DNA of 64,000 bases from Curtobacterium sp. VKM Ac-1376 (GTDB taxonomy: Bacteria; Actinomycetota; Actinomycetes; Actinomycetales; Microbacteriaceae), in assembly GCF_015351025.1 (NCBI RefSeq), contig NZ_JADKRV010000007.1, positions 62,001 to 126,000 of the forward strand, given 5' to 3'. The position numbers were made by a program, and so were the translations under genes. The notes below the pieces were generated by a model. That model saw only the letters and a program-made list of their open reading frames with translations, ran no database searches and was not told the DNA's origin. Below are positions 33,814-42,654 of the stretch, in pieces (position 1 is the stretch's first letter; the number at the start of each line of letters is the position of its first letter).

Positions 33814-34053
33814 TCCGGTGACCGCAAGCTGGCAGCGGCGTGTCGTTCGGGATTGTTGCGGGTTCCCGCACGTCGCCCATCGGGACCCACCCGAACGGGG
33901 GACGGTTCCGGATGACTCCTCGGAACTGCGTCGGGCCACCCACCCGACGCGTACCAGTGGGGGCAGGGTCGCCTCCGCGCCGGTGGGCGCGGGAACCCGA
34001 ACCCTGCGCCCGCCGGCTCCCCTTCCGACGTCGGATGTCTCCCGGAACGACGA
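33814..34053. other. Intergenic region without recognised feature
   Basis: 240 bp between the zinc-ribbon gene and the tRNA-Gly terminator. Several short complementary stretches (for example GTTCGGG and CCCGAAC) could fold, but there is no convincing gene, promoter or repeat from the families seen elsewhere in the window. Confidence 0.4.
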
Positions 34054-34088
34054 AACCCCCGGCTGCTCGTGCGGAGCAACCGGGGGTT
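34054..34088 (-). terminator. Terminator of tRNA-Gly
   Basis: Hairpin AACCCCCGG / CCGGGGGTT with an inner GCTC / GAGC stem. On the minus strand it ends GGGGGTTTCGTCG, directly downstream of the tRNA-Gly at 34109. A similar stem (ACCCCCGGCC / GGCCGGGGGT) ends the other tRNA cluster. Confidence 0.75.
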
Positions 34089-34108
34089 GTCGGTGGTGGT
34101 GCTGAACG

Positions 34109-34180
34109 AGCGGATGACGAGATTCGAACTCGCGACCCTCACCTTGGCAAGGTGATGCGCTACCACTGCGCCACATCCGC
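34109..34180 (-). tRNA. tRNA-Gly (anticodon GCC), copy 1
   Basis: 72 nt with a full cloverleaf. Acceptor stem GCGGATG / CATCCGC, D arm GCGC-AGTGGTA-GCGC, anticodon stem-loop TCACC-TTGCCAA-GGTGA with GCC, T arm GCGAG-TTCGAAT-CTCGT. CCA is not encoded. Identical in sequence to the copy at 42368. Confidence 0.97.
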
Positions 34181-34312
34181 GTTCACACGCCGTGTCGGCC
34201 GTGCGGGGATGACTCTACCCGATCCCGGGGCCGATCACCGGTTCCTGCCCGGTTCCGGGCGTGTCCGGCGCGGCAGCGGTCATCCACCAGCCGGACCGAG
34301 TTCGATCGGAGC

Positions 34313-34519
34313 ATGAGCTACGTGCACGACAATCCCGGCGGGACCGAGGCCCACGGGGTCGACCTGGTGGACGGCGACGCCCCGGCGATCCGGATCCTGG
34401 TGCACGGCGACCTGCCGACCACGATCGAGCACGAGGGACGCGCGTGGCTCGCGACCGGTGACGCGCACGACGGTGGCGACGACGGCACGCCCCCGATCGC
34501 GATCTACCGTCCGGTCTGA
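34313..34519 (+). CDS. Small hypothetical protein
   Basis: 68 residues starting MSYVHDNPGGTEAHGVDLVD, acidic, with no membrane segment. IRILVHGDLPTTIEHEGRAW could form a small beta-sheet. GGAG precedes ATG 34313. The stop is 11 bp from the convergent hypothetical gene. No family recognised; it is kept because of the ribosome binding site and the fit between neighbours. Confidence 0.55.
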   Translation: MSYVHDNPGGTEAHGVDLVDGDAPAIRILVHGDLPTTIEHEGRAWLATGDAHDGGDDGTPPIAIYRPV

Positions 34520-34530
34520 CCGGCCCAGGG

Positions 34531-35910
34531 TCAGTGCCCTCGGACGTCGCCCGTCAGGATCGCGTGCTCGACGCCGGCTGACAGCTCGTCGTGCAGGGCA
34601 TCGGCGAAGAACTCCCCCGCGCCCAGACTGATCAGGTGCGCGAGCGCGGCCGCGGCCTGCGGGAACCCGGGCTCCCACTCGTCGTGCAGGAACGCCCGGA
34701 CGTGACCGGACTCGTGCACGACGACCACGCCGATGTGCTCGTGGCGGGTGCCGTCCTCGAGCACCGCGTCGAACACCACGGGTTCGGTGTCCTCGCCCAG
34801 CTCCTCGAGGAACACCGTGCCGGTCCCCGGCCACTCGGTCCGGTAGGGCGGCAGGTCGGGGGCGTGCAGGTGGCCGGCGAGTTCGTCCGACGCCGACTCG
34901 ATGTGCCCGGTCGCCAGGTACTCGTCCACGACGTCGTGCACGCGGGCGTGCAGGTCCGGCTCGTACTGCCACCAGCGCTGGTGGACGGTGCGCAACCACG
35001 CCTGGGTGGCGGCGTCGACCGACGCCGAGGTGCCGACGAGCTGCGGGGCAGTGCCCGGCGATCCGACGACCTCGAGCTGTTCGTCGTGGGTCTCGACGGT
35101 GATGGACCCGGTCGCCTCGTCCGGGTGGACGCCGTGCACGTCCTCGGGGGCGGCGGCCCAGATGCTCGCGGGGAGCTTCGGCGGCAGGTCGAAGGGCACC
35201 GCGATCGCCGGCAGCGTCATGGCCTGCTCGATCGCGTCGCCGAGGTGTGCCTCGTCCGCGCGGGCACCCATCACGATGCCGCCTGCGGCCGGCGCGAGAG
35301 CGAGCCGCTCGAGGTCGTCCGGCGCCGCGTTCATCGACGCGAGCACCGCGGTGTCGGCCCACTGCACGAACTCCCCGGCCGCACGGTCCTCCTCCCGGAA
35401 CGGGACGTCCCACACCGACGGGTCGGCGAGCACCCACGACGCCGTGCGCCCCGCCGGCCCGTTCCGGACCGCGTCGACCAGTGCCGAGACCAGGCCGGGC
35501 AGACTCCGGTAGGCCGGACGGACCGTCAGCCGGTCGATCGCGAGCAGGTCGGGTCTGCCGAGCATCTCGGCGGCGTGGGTCTGCAGCGAGAAGAACGTCT
35601 CCCCCGTCGCGTCCCGCACCGCGACGGCGGACGGGAAGGACCCCGCGACGTCGGACACCTGGTAGCCGAGCACCAGGGCCTCGAGCGACTCCGGCTCTCG
35701 GCTCGTGAAGGCGGTGACCTCGGCGACGGACACTGCCTCGGTCTCGTCGTCGGTGACGGGCACGCGCACGTCGATGACCCAGCGGTCGACGTCCTGGCCC
35801 GGGTACGCGTCACCGTCCTCATCCGAGATCGTGATGTGGACGAGGCGCAGGGACCCGTCCCATGCGTCGTGGACGTGCTGGGCGATGGCGGCATCGGGGG
35901 CGTCGGTCAC
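34531..35910 (-). CDS. Hypothetical protein, about 459 residues
   Basis: Acidic, without signal peptide or membrane helices. An N-terminal part (~1-110) has IDVRVPVTDDETEAVSVAEV. The middle (about 110-190) has LLAIDRLTVRPAYRSLPGLV and SALVDAVRNG, faintly like a GNAT acetyltransferase core, while the C-terminal half reads like a different alpha/beta domain (FLEELGEDTEPVVFDAVLED). GTG 35910 is used because upstream codons look non-coding. Diverges from the aldolase gene at 36041. I do not recognise the family. Confidence 0.6.
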   Translation of the reverse strand: MTDAPDAAIAQHVHDAWDGSLRLVHITISDEDGDAYPGQDVDRWVIDVRVPVTDDETEAVSVAEVTAFTSREPESLEALVLGYQVSDVAGSFPSAVAVRDATGETFFSLQTHAAEMLGRPDLLAIDRLTVRPAYRSLPGLVSALVDAVRNGPAGRTASWVLADPSVWDVPFREEDRAAGEFVQWADTAVLASMNAAPDDLERLALAPAAGGIVMGARADEAHLGDAIEQAMTLPAIAVPFDLPPKLPASIWAAAPEDVHGVHPDEATGSITVETHDEQLEVVGSPGTAPQLVGTSASVDAATQAWLRTVHQRWWQYEPDLHARVHDVVDEYLATGHIESASDELAGHLHAPDLPPYRTEWPGTGTVFLEELGEDTEPVVFDAVLEDGTRHEHIGVVVVHESGHVRAFLHDEWEPGFPQAAAALAHLISLGAGEFFADALHDELSAGVEHAILTGDVRGH

Positions 35911-36040
35911 GGACGCAACCGTACCGGTGCGAGCCACCGCGAGGACGGGCGAGCTGCCGGGGGCCGCGTGGAACCGACCGGAACGGTCGGTAGCCTGGCC
36001 GTCGGGATGCTCTGCAGGGTCAGCGAACGAAGGGACAGCG

Positions 36041-36793
36041 GTGCCGGCACTCGGAAACGGACGCGCGGACGGCGTGTGGTGCACGCTCGGTGAACCCCGG
36101 ACCACCGCGCAGATCGCACGGAACGGCTTTGCGTGGCTCGGCCTCGACCTGCAGCACGGTGCCTTCGACGACGCGGCACTGATGGCGACGATGCAGGCGC
36201 TGTCGACGGTGCCAGCGGCACCGTCCGTGGCGGTCCGCGTGGCTGAAGCGTCCGATGCCGCGATCGGCCGCGCGCTCGACCTCGGCGCGGACGTCGTGAT
36301 CGTCCCGATGATCGAGACCGTGGAGCAGGCCGAGCTGGCCGTCCGCGCCGCGCACTACCCACCGCGCGGCCGACGGAGCTGGGGACCGATGACCGGACTC
36401 TGGGGCGGCCAGGTGCCGACCGCCGCTGCCGCCGATCCCGAGGTGTGGGTCATGCTCGAGACCCCGGACGGGGTCCGTGCCGCCGAGCAGATCCTGGCGG
36501 TCCCCGGTGTCTCCGCGGTGTTCGTCGGGCCCTTCGACCTGTCGATCGGCCTCGGCGTGGAACTGCACGAACTGCTCGATGCCGACAGCGCCACGGACCC
36601 CCTCCCCACGATCGTCACCGCCGCACACCGCGCCGGGAAGCACACGGGTGCCTTCGCCGGCGACCTGGCCCGCGCCGAACGTCTGCGCGCACTCGGATTC
36701 GACCGGATCGCGGTCGTCACCGACGGGACCCTGCTCGCCCACGGCGCGGCCGCCGTGCTCGGTGCCGCGGCCACCGGCCGGACCTCGTACTGA
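36041..36793 (+). CDS. HpcH/HpaI-family aldolase
   Basis: 250 residues. [20 protein letters not shown], the family's Arg in PRGRRSWGP, the metal ligand Glu in [16 protein letters not shown] and Asp in [13 protein letters not shown] are all present. Family members split 2-keto-3-deoxy acids such as 4-hydroxy-2-oxoheptanedioate into pyruvate plus an aldehyde. GTG 36041 has AGGGA upstream. No catabolic partner genes adjoin, so the natural substrate is open. Confidence 0.87.
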   Translation: MPALGNGRADGVWCTLGEPRTTAQIARNGFAWLGLDLQHGAFDDAALMATMQALSTVPAAPSVAVRVAEASDAAIGRALDLGADVVIVPMIETVEQAELAVRAAHYPPRGRRSWGPMTGLWGGQVPTAAAADPEVWVMLETPDGVRAAEQILAVPGVSAVFVGPFDLSIGLGVELHELLDADSATDPLPTIVTAAHRAGKHTGAFAGDLARAERLRALGFDRIAVVTDGTLLAHGAAAVLGAAATGRTSY

Positions 36794-36921
36794 GCGGGGT
36801 CGCCGCGACCACGGAGCGGCGAGGGAGGAACGGCCGCTGTGAGCACGTGCTCGTCCCCCGGTCCAGACTCGGATGTGAACCCGATCCGACCGCGACCGCG
36901 ACCGCAGAGAGGACGAGACAC

Positions 36922-38577
36922 GTGACCGACGTCTCCAGCCAACCGCCCGCCGAGGGCGACGACCGCCGGGTCCTGACCAACCGCCAGGGCCACCCCGTCT
37001 ACGACAACCAGAACCAGCGCACCGTCGGAGCCCGTGGCCCGGCGACGCTCGAGAACTACCAGTTCCTCGAGAAGGTCAGCCACTTCGACCGTGAACGGAT
37101 CCCCGAGCGGGTCGTGCACGCCCGCGGTGCCGTCGCCTTCGGGTACTTCGAGGCCACCGGCACGTGGGGCGACGAGCCCATCGCGCAGTACACCCGGGCG
37201 AAGCTGTTCCAGGAAGCCGGCAAGCGCACCGACCTGGCGATCCGCTTCTCGACCGTCATCGGCGGTCGCGACTCCTCCGAGGCCGCCCGCGATCCGCGCG
37301 GCTTCGCTGTGAAGTTCTACACCGAGGACGGCAACTGGGACCTCGTCGGCAACAACCTCGGCGTCTTCTTCATCCGCGACGCCATCAAGTTCCCCGACGT
37401 CATCCACTCACTGAAGCCCGACCCGGTCACGTTCCGCCAGGAGCCGGCGCGCATCTTCGACTTCATGTCGCAGACCCCCGAGTCGATGCACATGCTCGTG
37501 AACCTGTTCAGCCCGCGCGGCATCCCCGCGAACTACCGCACCCAGCAGGGGTTCGGCGTGAACACCTACAAGTGGGTGAACGCCGACGGCGACACGAAGC
37601 TGGTGAAGTACCACTGGATCCCGTCGGTGGGCGTCAGCTCGATGACCGAGGCCGACGCCGCTGCCGTGCAGGCCGGTGACCTCGGGCACGCGTCGAAGGA
37701 CCTGTACGAGGCGATCGAGCGCGGCGAGTACCCCGAGTGGGAGCTCCGCGTGCAGCTGATGGACGACCACGACCACCCTGAGCTCGACTTCGACCCGCTC
37801 GACGACACGAAGCTGTGGCCGGAGAACGAGTTCCCGCCGAAGCCCGTCGGCAAGATGGTCCTGAACCGCAACGTGACGAACCACTTCGCCGAGAACGAGC
37901 AGCTCTCGTTCGGCACCGGCGTGCTCGTCGACGGACTCGACTTCTCGGACGACAAGATGCTCGTCGGCCGCACCTTCTCGTACTCGGACACGCAGCGGTA
38001 CCGCGTCGGCCCGAACTACCTGCAGCTGCCGGTGAACGCCCCGAAGAACGGCAACGTGGCGACGAACCAGCGCGACGGTCAGATGGCGTACCACCAGGAC
38101 CACGGTGGCGAGAACCCGCACGTCAACTACGAGCCGTCGATCACCGGCGGCCTGCGTGAGGCCGAGTACCCGACCCACGACGACCAGGGTCCGGAGATCG
38201 TCGGACGGCTCACCCGCAAGCGCATCCCCCGGACGAACGACTACACGCAGGCCGGGCAGCGCTACCTGCTCCTCGAGGACTGGGAGCGCGACGACCTGGT
38301 CGCGAACTTCGTCGACCTCATCTCGCAGGCCGCCCGGCCTGTTCAAGAGCGCATGGTCTGGCACTTCTACATGGTGGAGGACGACCTGGGTCGACGCGTC
38401 GGCGAGGGCCTCGGCATCACCCTCGACGAGGTCAAGGACCTGCAGCCGCTGCAGTCCCAGACGCTCAGCGACGACGAGCTCGCCCGGCTGGCGAACCTCG
38501 GGCACAACGGCCCCCGCGACGTCGAGGGCCTGATGATGACGCACTGCGTCCTCGACGAGCGTGCCGTGCGCGTCTGA
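36922..38577 (+). CDS. katA: Catalase (clade of small-subunit monofunctional haem catalases)
   Basis: 551 residues. Catalytic His66 ([13 protein letters not shown]), Asn144 in [11 protein letters not shown] and the haem-ligand Tyr354 in [10 protein letters not shown] are all in place; the segment [20 protein letters not shown] is a family hallmark. It degrades hydrogen peroxide in the cytoplasm. The C-terminal ~60 residues form the expected helical extension. GTG 36922 is used. A 128-bp leader separates it from the aldolase gene, and a family C palindrome ends it. Confidence 0.95.
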   Translation: MTDVSSQPPAEGDDRRVLTNRQGHPVYDNQNQRTVGARGPATLENYQFLEKVSHFDRERIPERVVHARGAVAFGYFEATGTWGDEPIAQYTRAKLFQEAGKRTDLAIRFSTVIGGRDSSEAARDPRGFAVKFYTEDGNWDLVGNNLGVFFIRDAIKFPDVIHSLKPDPVTFRQEPARIFDFMSQTPESMHMLVNLFSPRGIPANYRTQQGFGVNTYKWVNADGDTKLVKYHWIPSVGVSSMTEADAAAVQAGDLGHASKDLYEAIERGEYPEWELRVQLMDDHDHPELDFDPLDDTKLWPENEFPPKPVGKMVLNRNVTNHFAENEQLSFGTGVLVDGLDFSDDKMLVGRTFSYSDTQRYRVGPNYLQLPVNAPKNGNVATNQRDGQMAYHQDHGGENPHVNYEPSITGGLREAEYPTHDDQGPEIVGRLTRKRIPRTNDYTQAGQRYLLLEDWERDDLVANFVDLISQAARPVQERMVWHFYMVEDDLGRRVGEGLGITLDEVKDLQPLQSQTLSDDELARLANLGHNGPRDVEGLMMTHCVLDERAVRV

Positions 38578-38593
38578 GACGCTACCCCGAAGC

Positions 38594-38635
38594 GGACGGG
38601 AGGCCCGGTGCCAGCTGGCACCGGGCCTCCCGTCC
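38594..38635. terminator. Palindrome family C, copy 3 (bidirectional terminator-like)
   Basis: GGACGGGAGGCCCGGTGCCA and its mirror arm, centred on CCAGCTGG, lie between the convergent catalase and BLUF-TetR genes, 17 bp after the catalase stop. The sequence is almost the same as copies at 17357 and 22817. Confidence 0.75.
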
Positions 38636-38673
38636 AGGAGAGCTCACCCTTCTGCGGCTGATCCGCTGAGCGG

Positions 38674-39726
38674 TCAGGCAGACTCCGGGACCGAGATGTC
38701 CCAGTAGCTCGGACGCTCGTACTGCTCGGACCACCCGCGCCGCATGCGTGCCGCTGCGCGGTCGAACGCGTCGACGACGTCGGTGTCCGGGGTGAGGAGG
38801 GCCTGCAGCCGCAGGCCGTCGTAGAGCGCGAGCAGCTGCTGCGCGCCCCGGATCGGATCCATCGTCGCCGGCTCACGGCCCGCCCGCACGTCCTCGTGCA
38901 GCGCGGTCCGGATCGTCTCGCGGAACTGCAGGTACGCCGAGCGGTAGTAGTCGGCGCCGTCGGTCGTCGGATCGGTCGAGGTGGCCAACGTGGCTGCGAT
39001 CAGCCGCATCAACGCCGGCTCCTCCGCATGGGCGGCGAGCAGCGCGTGCAGGAACGCCACGGTACCCTGCTCCCCCGCCATGGGCAGCAGGGGTGCGGAG
39101 ACGGCCCGTGTCCACCGCATCACGGTGGCCGCGAGCAGCGCGTGCTCGGACGGGAACAGCTCGAGGATCTCCGCCGGGCGCATCCCCGAGCGCACGGCGA
39201 CGTCCTCGACGGAGAAACGCGAGAGCCCGCCGTCGTGGATCGCGGCGATGGCGCCGTTGATCGCGCGGGTGCGCGGGACCTCTTCGTCCGCGGCGTTCTG
39301 GTTCGTCAGCGGTGCCAGCGGGTGCTTCCGGAACCAGTCCAGCAGTGCCCGCGCGCGGGACGCCCCGAAGGCCGGGTCGGTCGGATGGCCGGCGCTGAAC
39401 AGATCGCTGAACCCCGGCACGTCGCGCATCAGCGGGTCGAGCGACTGGAACGCCATCGACCAGTCCGGGAACGAGCGCTGCTGGACGGGCTCGTCGAGCA
39501 GCACCCGGACGTTCGTGTGGCGCGGGTCGGCCTGGACCTGCTCGAAGCGCTGGCGAACGACGTCGTCGTCCCCCTCGATGATGCCGATGCAGTTGTCGTC
39601 ACGGTGCGCGAGCATGCCGGTGATGCCGAGACGTGTGTTCTTCTCACGCCCGACGGCCAGGATCTGGGCGAGCTCGGAGTCCGTGATCGGACGGGTCTGG
39701 GTGCTGGTGTAGACGAGCGATCGCAT
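38674..39726 (-). CDS. BLUF-domain / TetR-type fusion regulator, photoactive Gln replaced by Gly
   Basis: 350 residues. Residues 1-100 are a BLUF (flavin blue-light sensor) domain: SLVYTSTQTRPITDSELAQI, LGITGMLAHRDD, IIEGDDDVV, DPRHTNV, RSFPDWSMAF. Tyr6, Asn30, Trp89 and Met91 match the photocycle residues, but the essential Gln (FLQxLEG) is Gly48 (NCIGIIEG). Residues ~150-205 are a TetR-like helix-turn-helix (INGAIAAIHDGGLSRFSVED, VAVRSGMRPAEILELFPSEH) and the rest a helical regulatory domain. ATG 39726 has AGGAAG upstream. Probably a DNA-binding regulator joined to a flavin-binding module; light response is doubtful. Confidence 0.85.
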   Translation of the reverse strand: MRSLVYTSTQTRPITDSELAQILAVGREKNTRLGITGMLAHRDDNCIGIIEGDDDVVRQRFEQVQADPRHTNVRVLLDEPVQQRSFPDWSMAFQSLDPLMRDVPGFSDLFSAGHPTDPAFGASRARALLDWFRKHPLAPLTNQNAADEEVPRTRAINGAIAAIHDGGLSRFSVEDVAVRSGMRPAEILELFPSEHALLAATVMRWTRAVSAPLLPMAGEQGTVAFLHALLAAHAEEPALMRLIAATLATSTDPTTDGADYYRSAYLQFRETIRTALHEDVRAGREPATMDPIRGAQQLLALYDGLRLQALLTPDTDVVDAFDRAAARMRRGWSEQYERPSYWDISVPESA

Positions 39727-40030
39727 GGTGCAGCTTCCTGTTCGGACGGTCGGCCGGTGGGAGGGAGGCACCGCCGTGTCGAACCCGAATCGACGCGACG
39801 GCACCTCGCGGTCACCGTAACCAGCGGCGACCACCTTCACTGCGACGCAAGACGGTCCGTGGCTGGTCGGCACCCGGAGGATGCCGACCTCTGAATGGAA
39901 CCATCCGGCAGCGGTCGGTGGTACCCCCACTACGGGGAACGGTCGTTCTCCCCGCATGCGCGGTGCTGTTCGGTGGCGCCTCGCAGCCTCGGCGTCCGTG
40001 AGCGGGTCCGCACTGTGGGCGGTCGACGGA
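39727..40030. other. 304-bp intergenic region upstream of the BLUF-TetR gene
   Basis: Should contain the promoter of the BLUF-TetR gene. A short palindrome GAACG-GT-CGTTC at 39937-39948, flanked by GGGG and TCCCC, is a weak operator candidate. No gene is apparent. Confidence 0.4.
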
Positions 40031-41371
40031 TCAGACCGACCTCGTCTCGCCGGCCCGGTCGTCGTAGGACGCATCCAGGTCACCCTGGACGGCGGCGCAG
40101 ACCCGGCTGTGCAGGTCCGCGAGTGCGTCGAGGTCGACGGTGGCGAGGTCCGTCGAAGCCTGCTCGAGCACGAGGTCGGCCTGGCGGAGGAGTTCCACGC
40201 CCTGCTCGGGGCGTTCCGCCACCGCCGCGCCGTCGCGGAGCATGCGGAGCAGGCCGCCCAGCACGATCGGCTCCGACGCCCCGTAGCGGCGGACCGGACC
40301 GCAGACGAGGTCGAGCCAGTACCGCAGGTCCCGGTCCAGGACCACGACGCGCAGGGCCCCGTCGCCGTCGCACACCGGGCGGGGGCGGACGACGACGCGC
40401 TCCAGCTCCACGAGGAGATCGGCGCAGTACCCGATCGCGTGCACCGCGGTCACCGGGTCGTTGATGGCCGGCGAGACGGCCTTCACGGCGATGTCGGTGA
40501 GTTGGCGGAACCCGTACGCGATGTCCTGCTCCATGGTCCGCTCGTAGCCGACCTCGACGGCTCGCTGCACAGCGCCCGAAGCGGCGTCCGTGCCGTCGCA
40601 CCCCCAGACGCGGGCGATCGGCGATCCGGCGGTCACGTGGTCACCGGGCATCACGCGGAGTTGCACGACCATCCCCTCGCGCTCGGCGGCACGGGCCAGC
40701 TCCTCGGCATGGATCCGCCGGACGAAGCCCGTGTGCGCGGCGCGTACGGCGCAGTCCGCTGCTCGGTCCGGAACGACGGGGTCGGCCTCGGGCTGTCCGC
40801 CCTGAGGCCTCACCGGCGCGCGATCGGGTCCGTACGTCGATGTGATCATCGCCCTGGTCTCCAAGTGGACGGCCCCCATGAGCGAATCGATCCGGAGCGA
40901 CCGCACGATGTGCCCGATGAAGGCGATGAGCGCCCCGGCCGACGCGATCCCGAGGACGAAGACGAGTGCGAGTGCGAACGCCGGGAGCGACCGGTCCCCG
41001 ATACCGAGCACGCACGTGACGGCCGACACGAACGTGGACAGCAGGATCGCGAGCACGGCCTGGGTGGCGCGGTCGCGTGCGAACTCACGGAGCAGCCGCG
41101 GCGAGAACTGCTGCGACGACAGCTGCAACGCGACGATGGTCAGCGAGAAGGTCACCGTGGTCGCGGCCATCACGCTGGACGCGACGACCTGCAACAGCAC
41201 GGCGGCCGAGTCCTGCCCGCCGGGCCAGTGCCATCCCGTCCGGCCCGGCGGCACGGCGAGCAGGAGCAGGGTGGCGACGAAGGCCGCCGCCGTCCAGACC
41301 GAGGGCCAGAACCACAGCGCCGCACGGGCGCTCTCCCGAGTGACGTGACGGACCGCGGTGTGACCGGACAT
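40031..41371 (-). CDS. DUF2254 membrane protein
   Basis: 446 residues. Four membrane helices in the first ~190 residues (WFWPSVWTAAAFVATLLLLA; VLLQVVASSVMAATTVTFSL; AVLAILLSTFVSAVTCVLGI; ALALVFVLGIASAGALIAFI) are followed by a large cytoplasmic domain. SLTIVALQLSSQQFSPRLL, DIAYGFRQLTDIAVKAVSPA and INDPVTAVHAI are the most conserved DUF2254 stretches. Function unknown. ATG 41371 was chosen as the start of conserved sequence; the region upstream is unlike the family. Confidence 0.88.
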   Translation of the reverse strand: MSGHTAVRHVTRESARAALWFWPSVWTAAAFVATLLLLAVPPGRTGWHWPGGQDSAAVLLQVVASSVMAATTVTFSLTIVALQLSSQQFSPRLLREFARDRATQAVLAILLSTFVSAVTCVLGIGDRSLPAFALALVFVLGIASAGALIAFIGHIVRSLRIDSLMGAVHLETRAMITSTYGPDRAPVRPQGGQPEADPVVPDRAADCAVRAAHTGFVRRIHAEELARAAEREGMVVQLRVMPGDHVTAGSPIARVWGCDGTDAASGAVQRAVEVGYERTMEQDIAYGFRQLTDIAVKAVSPAINDPVTAVHAIGYCADLLVELERVVVRPRPVCDGDGALRVVVLDRDLRYWLDLVCGPVRRYGASEPIVLGGLLRMLRDGAAVAERPEQGVELLRQADLVLEQASTDLATVDLDALADLHSRVCAAVQGDLDASYDDRAGETRSV

Positions 41372-41820
41372 GCGTTCCACAGTGCGGACGACCGGCTCCG
41401 GGCACGTGCAGGACCCGCGCGGAGCGGCTGCCGATCCGCCCGAGATCCGGGAAACGAACCACGAGCACGTTGTCTGAAGGCACCCCACCGTCGGAGGGAT
41501 CTCGTGGACCGATGAGGACCATCGAGCCGGTCCCGCCGACCCTGGAGGCACTGGACGGCGTCGAGCAGTTGCTCCGGACGAGCACCGAGCACGTCCGACA
41601 CCACGGCGGGGGACGACGCGCCTGGGTCCTCGCCGGGCGGGTGGCCGGACACGGCCCCGACTGCGAGCCGCTCGTCCGGAGCGTGCTGCCAGTCGCCATC
41701 GTGTCCGACCGCGCGGTCGACGAGGCTGGCGACGTGTACCGGGCAGGTCCGCGGTCGCTGACGACGGCTGACCCCACCACCTCGACGCCCGTTCGGCTGC
41801 TGCGTGGCAACGTCGGAGCC
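41372..41820. other. 449-bp region with coding-like composition in frame with DUF2188 gene
   Basis: A plus-strand frame from ATG 41512 (GGAGGG 12 bp before it) stays open into the DUF2188 gene and has G or C at most third positions. Its product (PPTLEALDGVEQLLRTSTEH and onward) has no family I know. It could be an N-terminal extension, a separate small gene fused by loss of a stop, or chance in GC-rich DNA. Confidence 0.3.
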
Positions 41821-42042
41821 ATGCGAGGCGACATCGAGACGTACCACCAGGACGGGCAGTGGCAGAGCAAGGTCGAGGGCACCGACGACGTGTTCGGCGT
41901 CGCGCACACGAAGCGCGAAGCCGTGGTGCTCGGTCGGGACCGGGCGAGGGCGGAGAAGGTCGAGCACATCATCCGCAACGAGGACGGCACCATCCACGAG
42001 CGCTCCACGTACGGCCACGATCCACGGAGCATCCCCGGCTGA
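41821..42042 (+). CDS. DUF2188 domain protein
   Basis: 73 residues spanning a complete DUF2188 unit: GDIETYHQDGQWQSKVEG, then THTKREAVVLGRD-type helix (AHTKREAVVLGRDRARAEKV) and EHIIRNEDGTIHERSTYGHD. Family proteins typically begin exactly here (MxxGDIETYHxDGxW), so ATG 41821 is preferred. Small, charged, function unknown; common beside stress genes in actinobacteria. A tRNA terminator shared with the opposite strand follows. Confidence 0.8.
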   Translation: MRGDIETYHQDGQWQSKVEGTDDVFGVAHTKREAVVLGRDRARAEKVEHIIRNEDGTIHERSTYGHDPRSIPG

Positions 42043-42058
42043 TCGGCACGGAACGACG

Positions 42059-42084
42059 AAACCCCCGGCCGAGGCCGGGGGTTT
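42059..42084. terminator. Bidirectional terminator between DUF2188 gene and tRNA-Val
   Basis: AACCCCCGGCC-GA-GGCCGGGGGTTT, a perfect 9-bp stem with a T-run on both strands. It ends the minus-strand tRNA cluster and the plus-strand DUF2188 gene. Confidence 0.85.
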
Positions 42085-42091
42085 CAGGTGG

Positions 42092-42163
42092 TGGGCGATA
42101 CTGGGATCGAACCAGTGACCTCTTCCGTGTCAGGGAAGCGCGCTACCGCTGCGCCAATCGCCC
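42092..42163 (-). tRNA. tRNA-Val (anticodon GAC)
   Basis: 72 nt. Acceptor GGGCGAT / ATCGCCC, D arm GCGC-AGCGGTA-GCGC, anticodon arm CTTCC-CTGACAC-GGAAG, T arm ACTGG-TTCGATC-CCAGT. Last tRNA of the minus-strand cluster Gly-Cys-Val. Confidence 0.97.
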
Positions 42164-42214
42164 AGATTCCCTGTCTGAACCGCGGTTCGCACAGGATCTG
42201 GAGGGTGTTGCTGG

Positions 42215-42285
42215 AGGTGGGGACGGGATTCGAACCCGCGTGGACGGCTTTGCAGGCCGCTGCCTAGCCTCTCGGCCACCCCACC
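42215..42285 (-). tRNA. tRNA-Cys (anticodon GCA)
   Basis: 71 nt. Acceptor GGTGGGG / CCCCACC, anticodon arm GCGGC-CTGCAAA-GCCGT, T arm GCGGG-TTCGAAT-CCCGT. Middle gene of the minus-strand tRNA cluster. Confidence 0.96.
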
Positions 42286-42367
42286 ATCGAGGTTCACGTC
42301 CCCGTGAGTACCCGAACGGTGGGATACCCTCTGGTGAGTCGTGGACCTTCGAGAAGACCCACACTCG

Positions 42368-42439
42368 AGCGGATGACGAGATTCGAACTCGCGACCCTCA
42401 CCTTGGCAAGGTGATGCGCTACCACTGCGCCACATCCGC
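42368..42439 (-). tRNA. tRNA-Gly (anticodon GCC), copy 2
   Basis: 72 nt, identical to the tRNA-Gly at 34109, including the short GAGC flank at its 3' side. First gene of the minus-strand cluster; a promoter is predicted just upstream. Confidence 0.97.
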
Positions 42440-42474
42440 ACTTGTCGTTCCGCTGTCGCGGCGACGACGTAAAC

Positions 42475-42502
42475 TCTATACGCACCGGGGTGCTTCCACC
42501 AA
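42475..42502 (-). promoter_or_regulatory. Predicted promoter of the tRNA Gly-Cys-Val cluster
   Basis: On the minus strand TTGGTG (42502-42497) and TATAGA (42480-42475) with a 16-bp spacer, about 35 bp before the tRNA-Gly 5' end. The local drop in GC content stands out from its surroundings. Confidence 0.5.
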
Positions 42503-42602
42503 AATCATCCTCGTTCACCGGGCGTGTCCCCCGTGTTCATGCGGATCGGGACGGTTTCGAGCATCCCGTCGGCGGTGCGCCACACCCGGGCAGCGCGGTG
42601 TG

Positions 42603-42632
42603 TTCGATGCACCGCCGGACTTCCGCTAGTAT
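42603..42632 (+). promoter_or_regulatory. Predicted promoter of tRNA-Val(CAC)
   Basis: TTCGAT at 42603-42608 and TAGTAT at 42627-42632, 18 bp apart. The tRNA begins 22 bp after the -10 box. The -35 match is weak; the -10 is good. Confidence 0.4.
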
Positions 42633-42654
42633 CGATCCGCACGAACAGTGCAGG

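Noticed and set aside
34700-34740. HESGH (HExxH-like) in the hypothetical protein at 34531-35910
   Set aside because: It sits in what looks like a beta strand (VVVVHESGHVRAFLHDEW), with no third ligand or metalloprotease context, so the match is probably chance.
39937-39948. GAACG-GT-CGTTC as the BLUF-TetR operator
   Set aside because: Only 12 bp and about 210 bp from the start. It is too short and too far away to claim without binding data.
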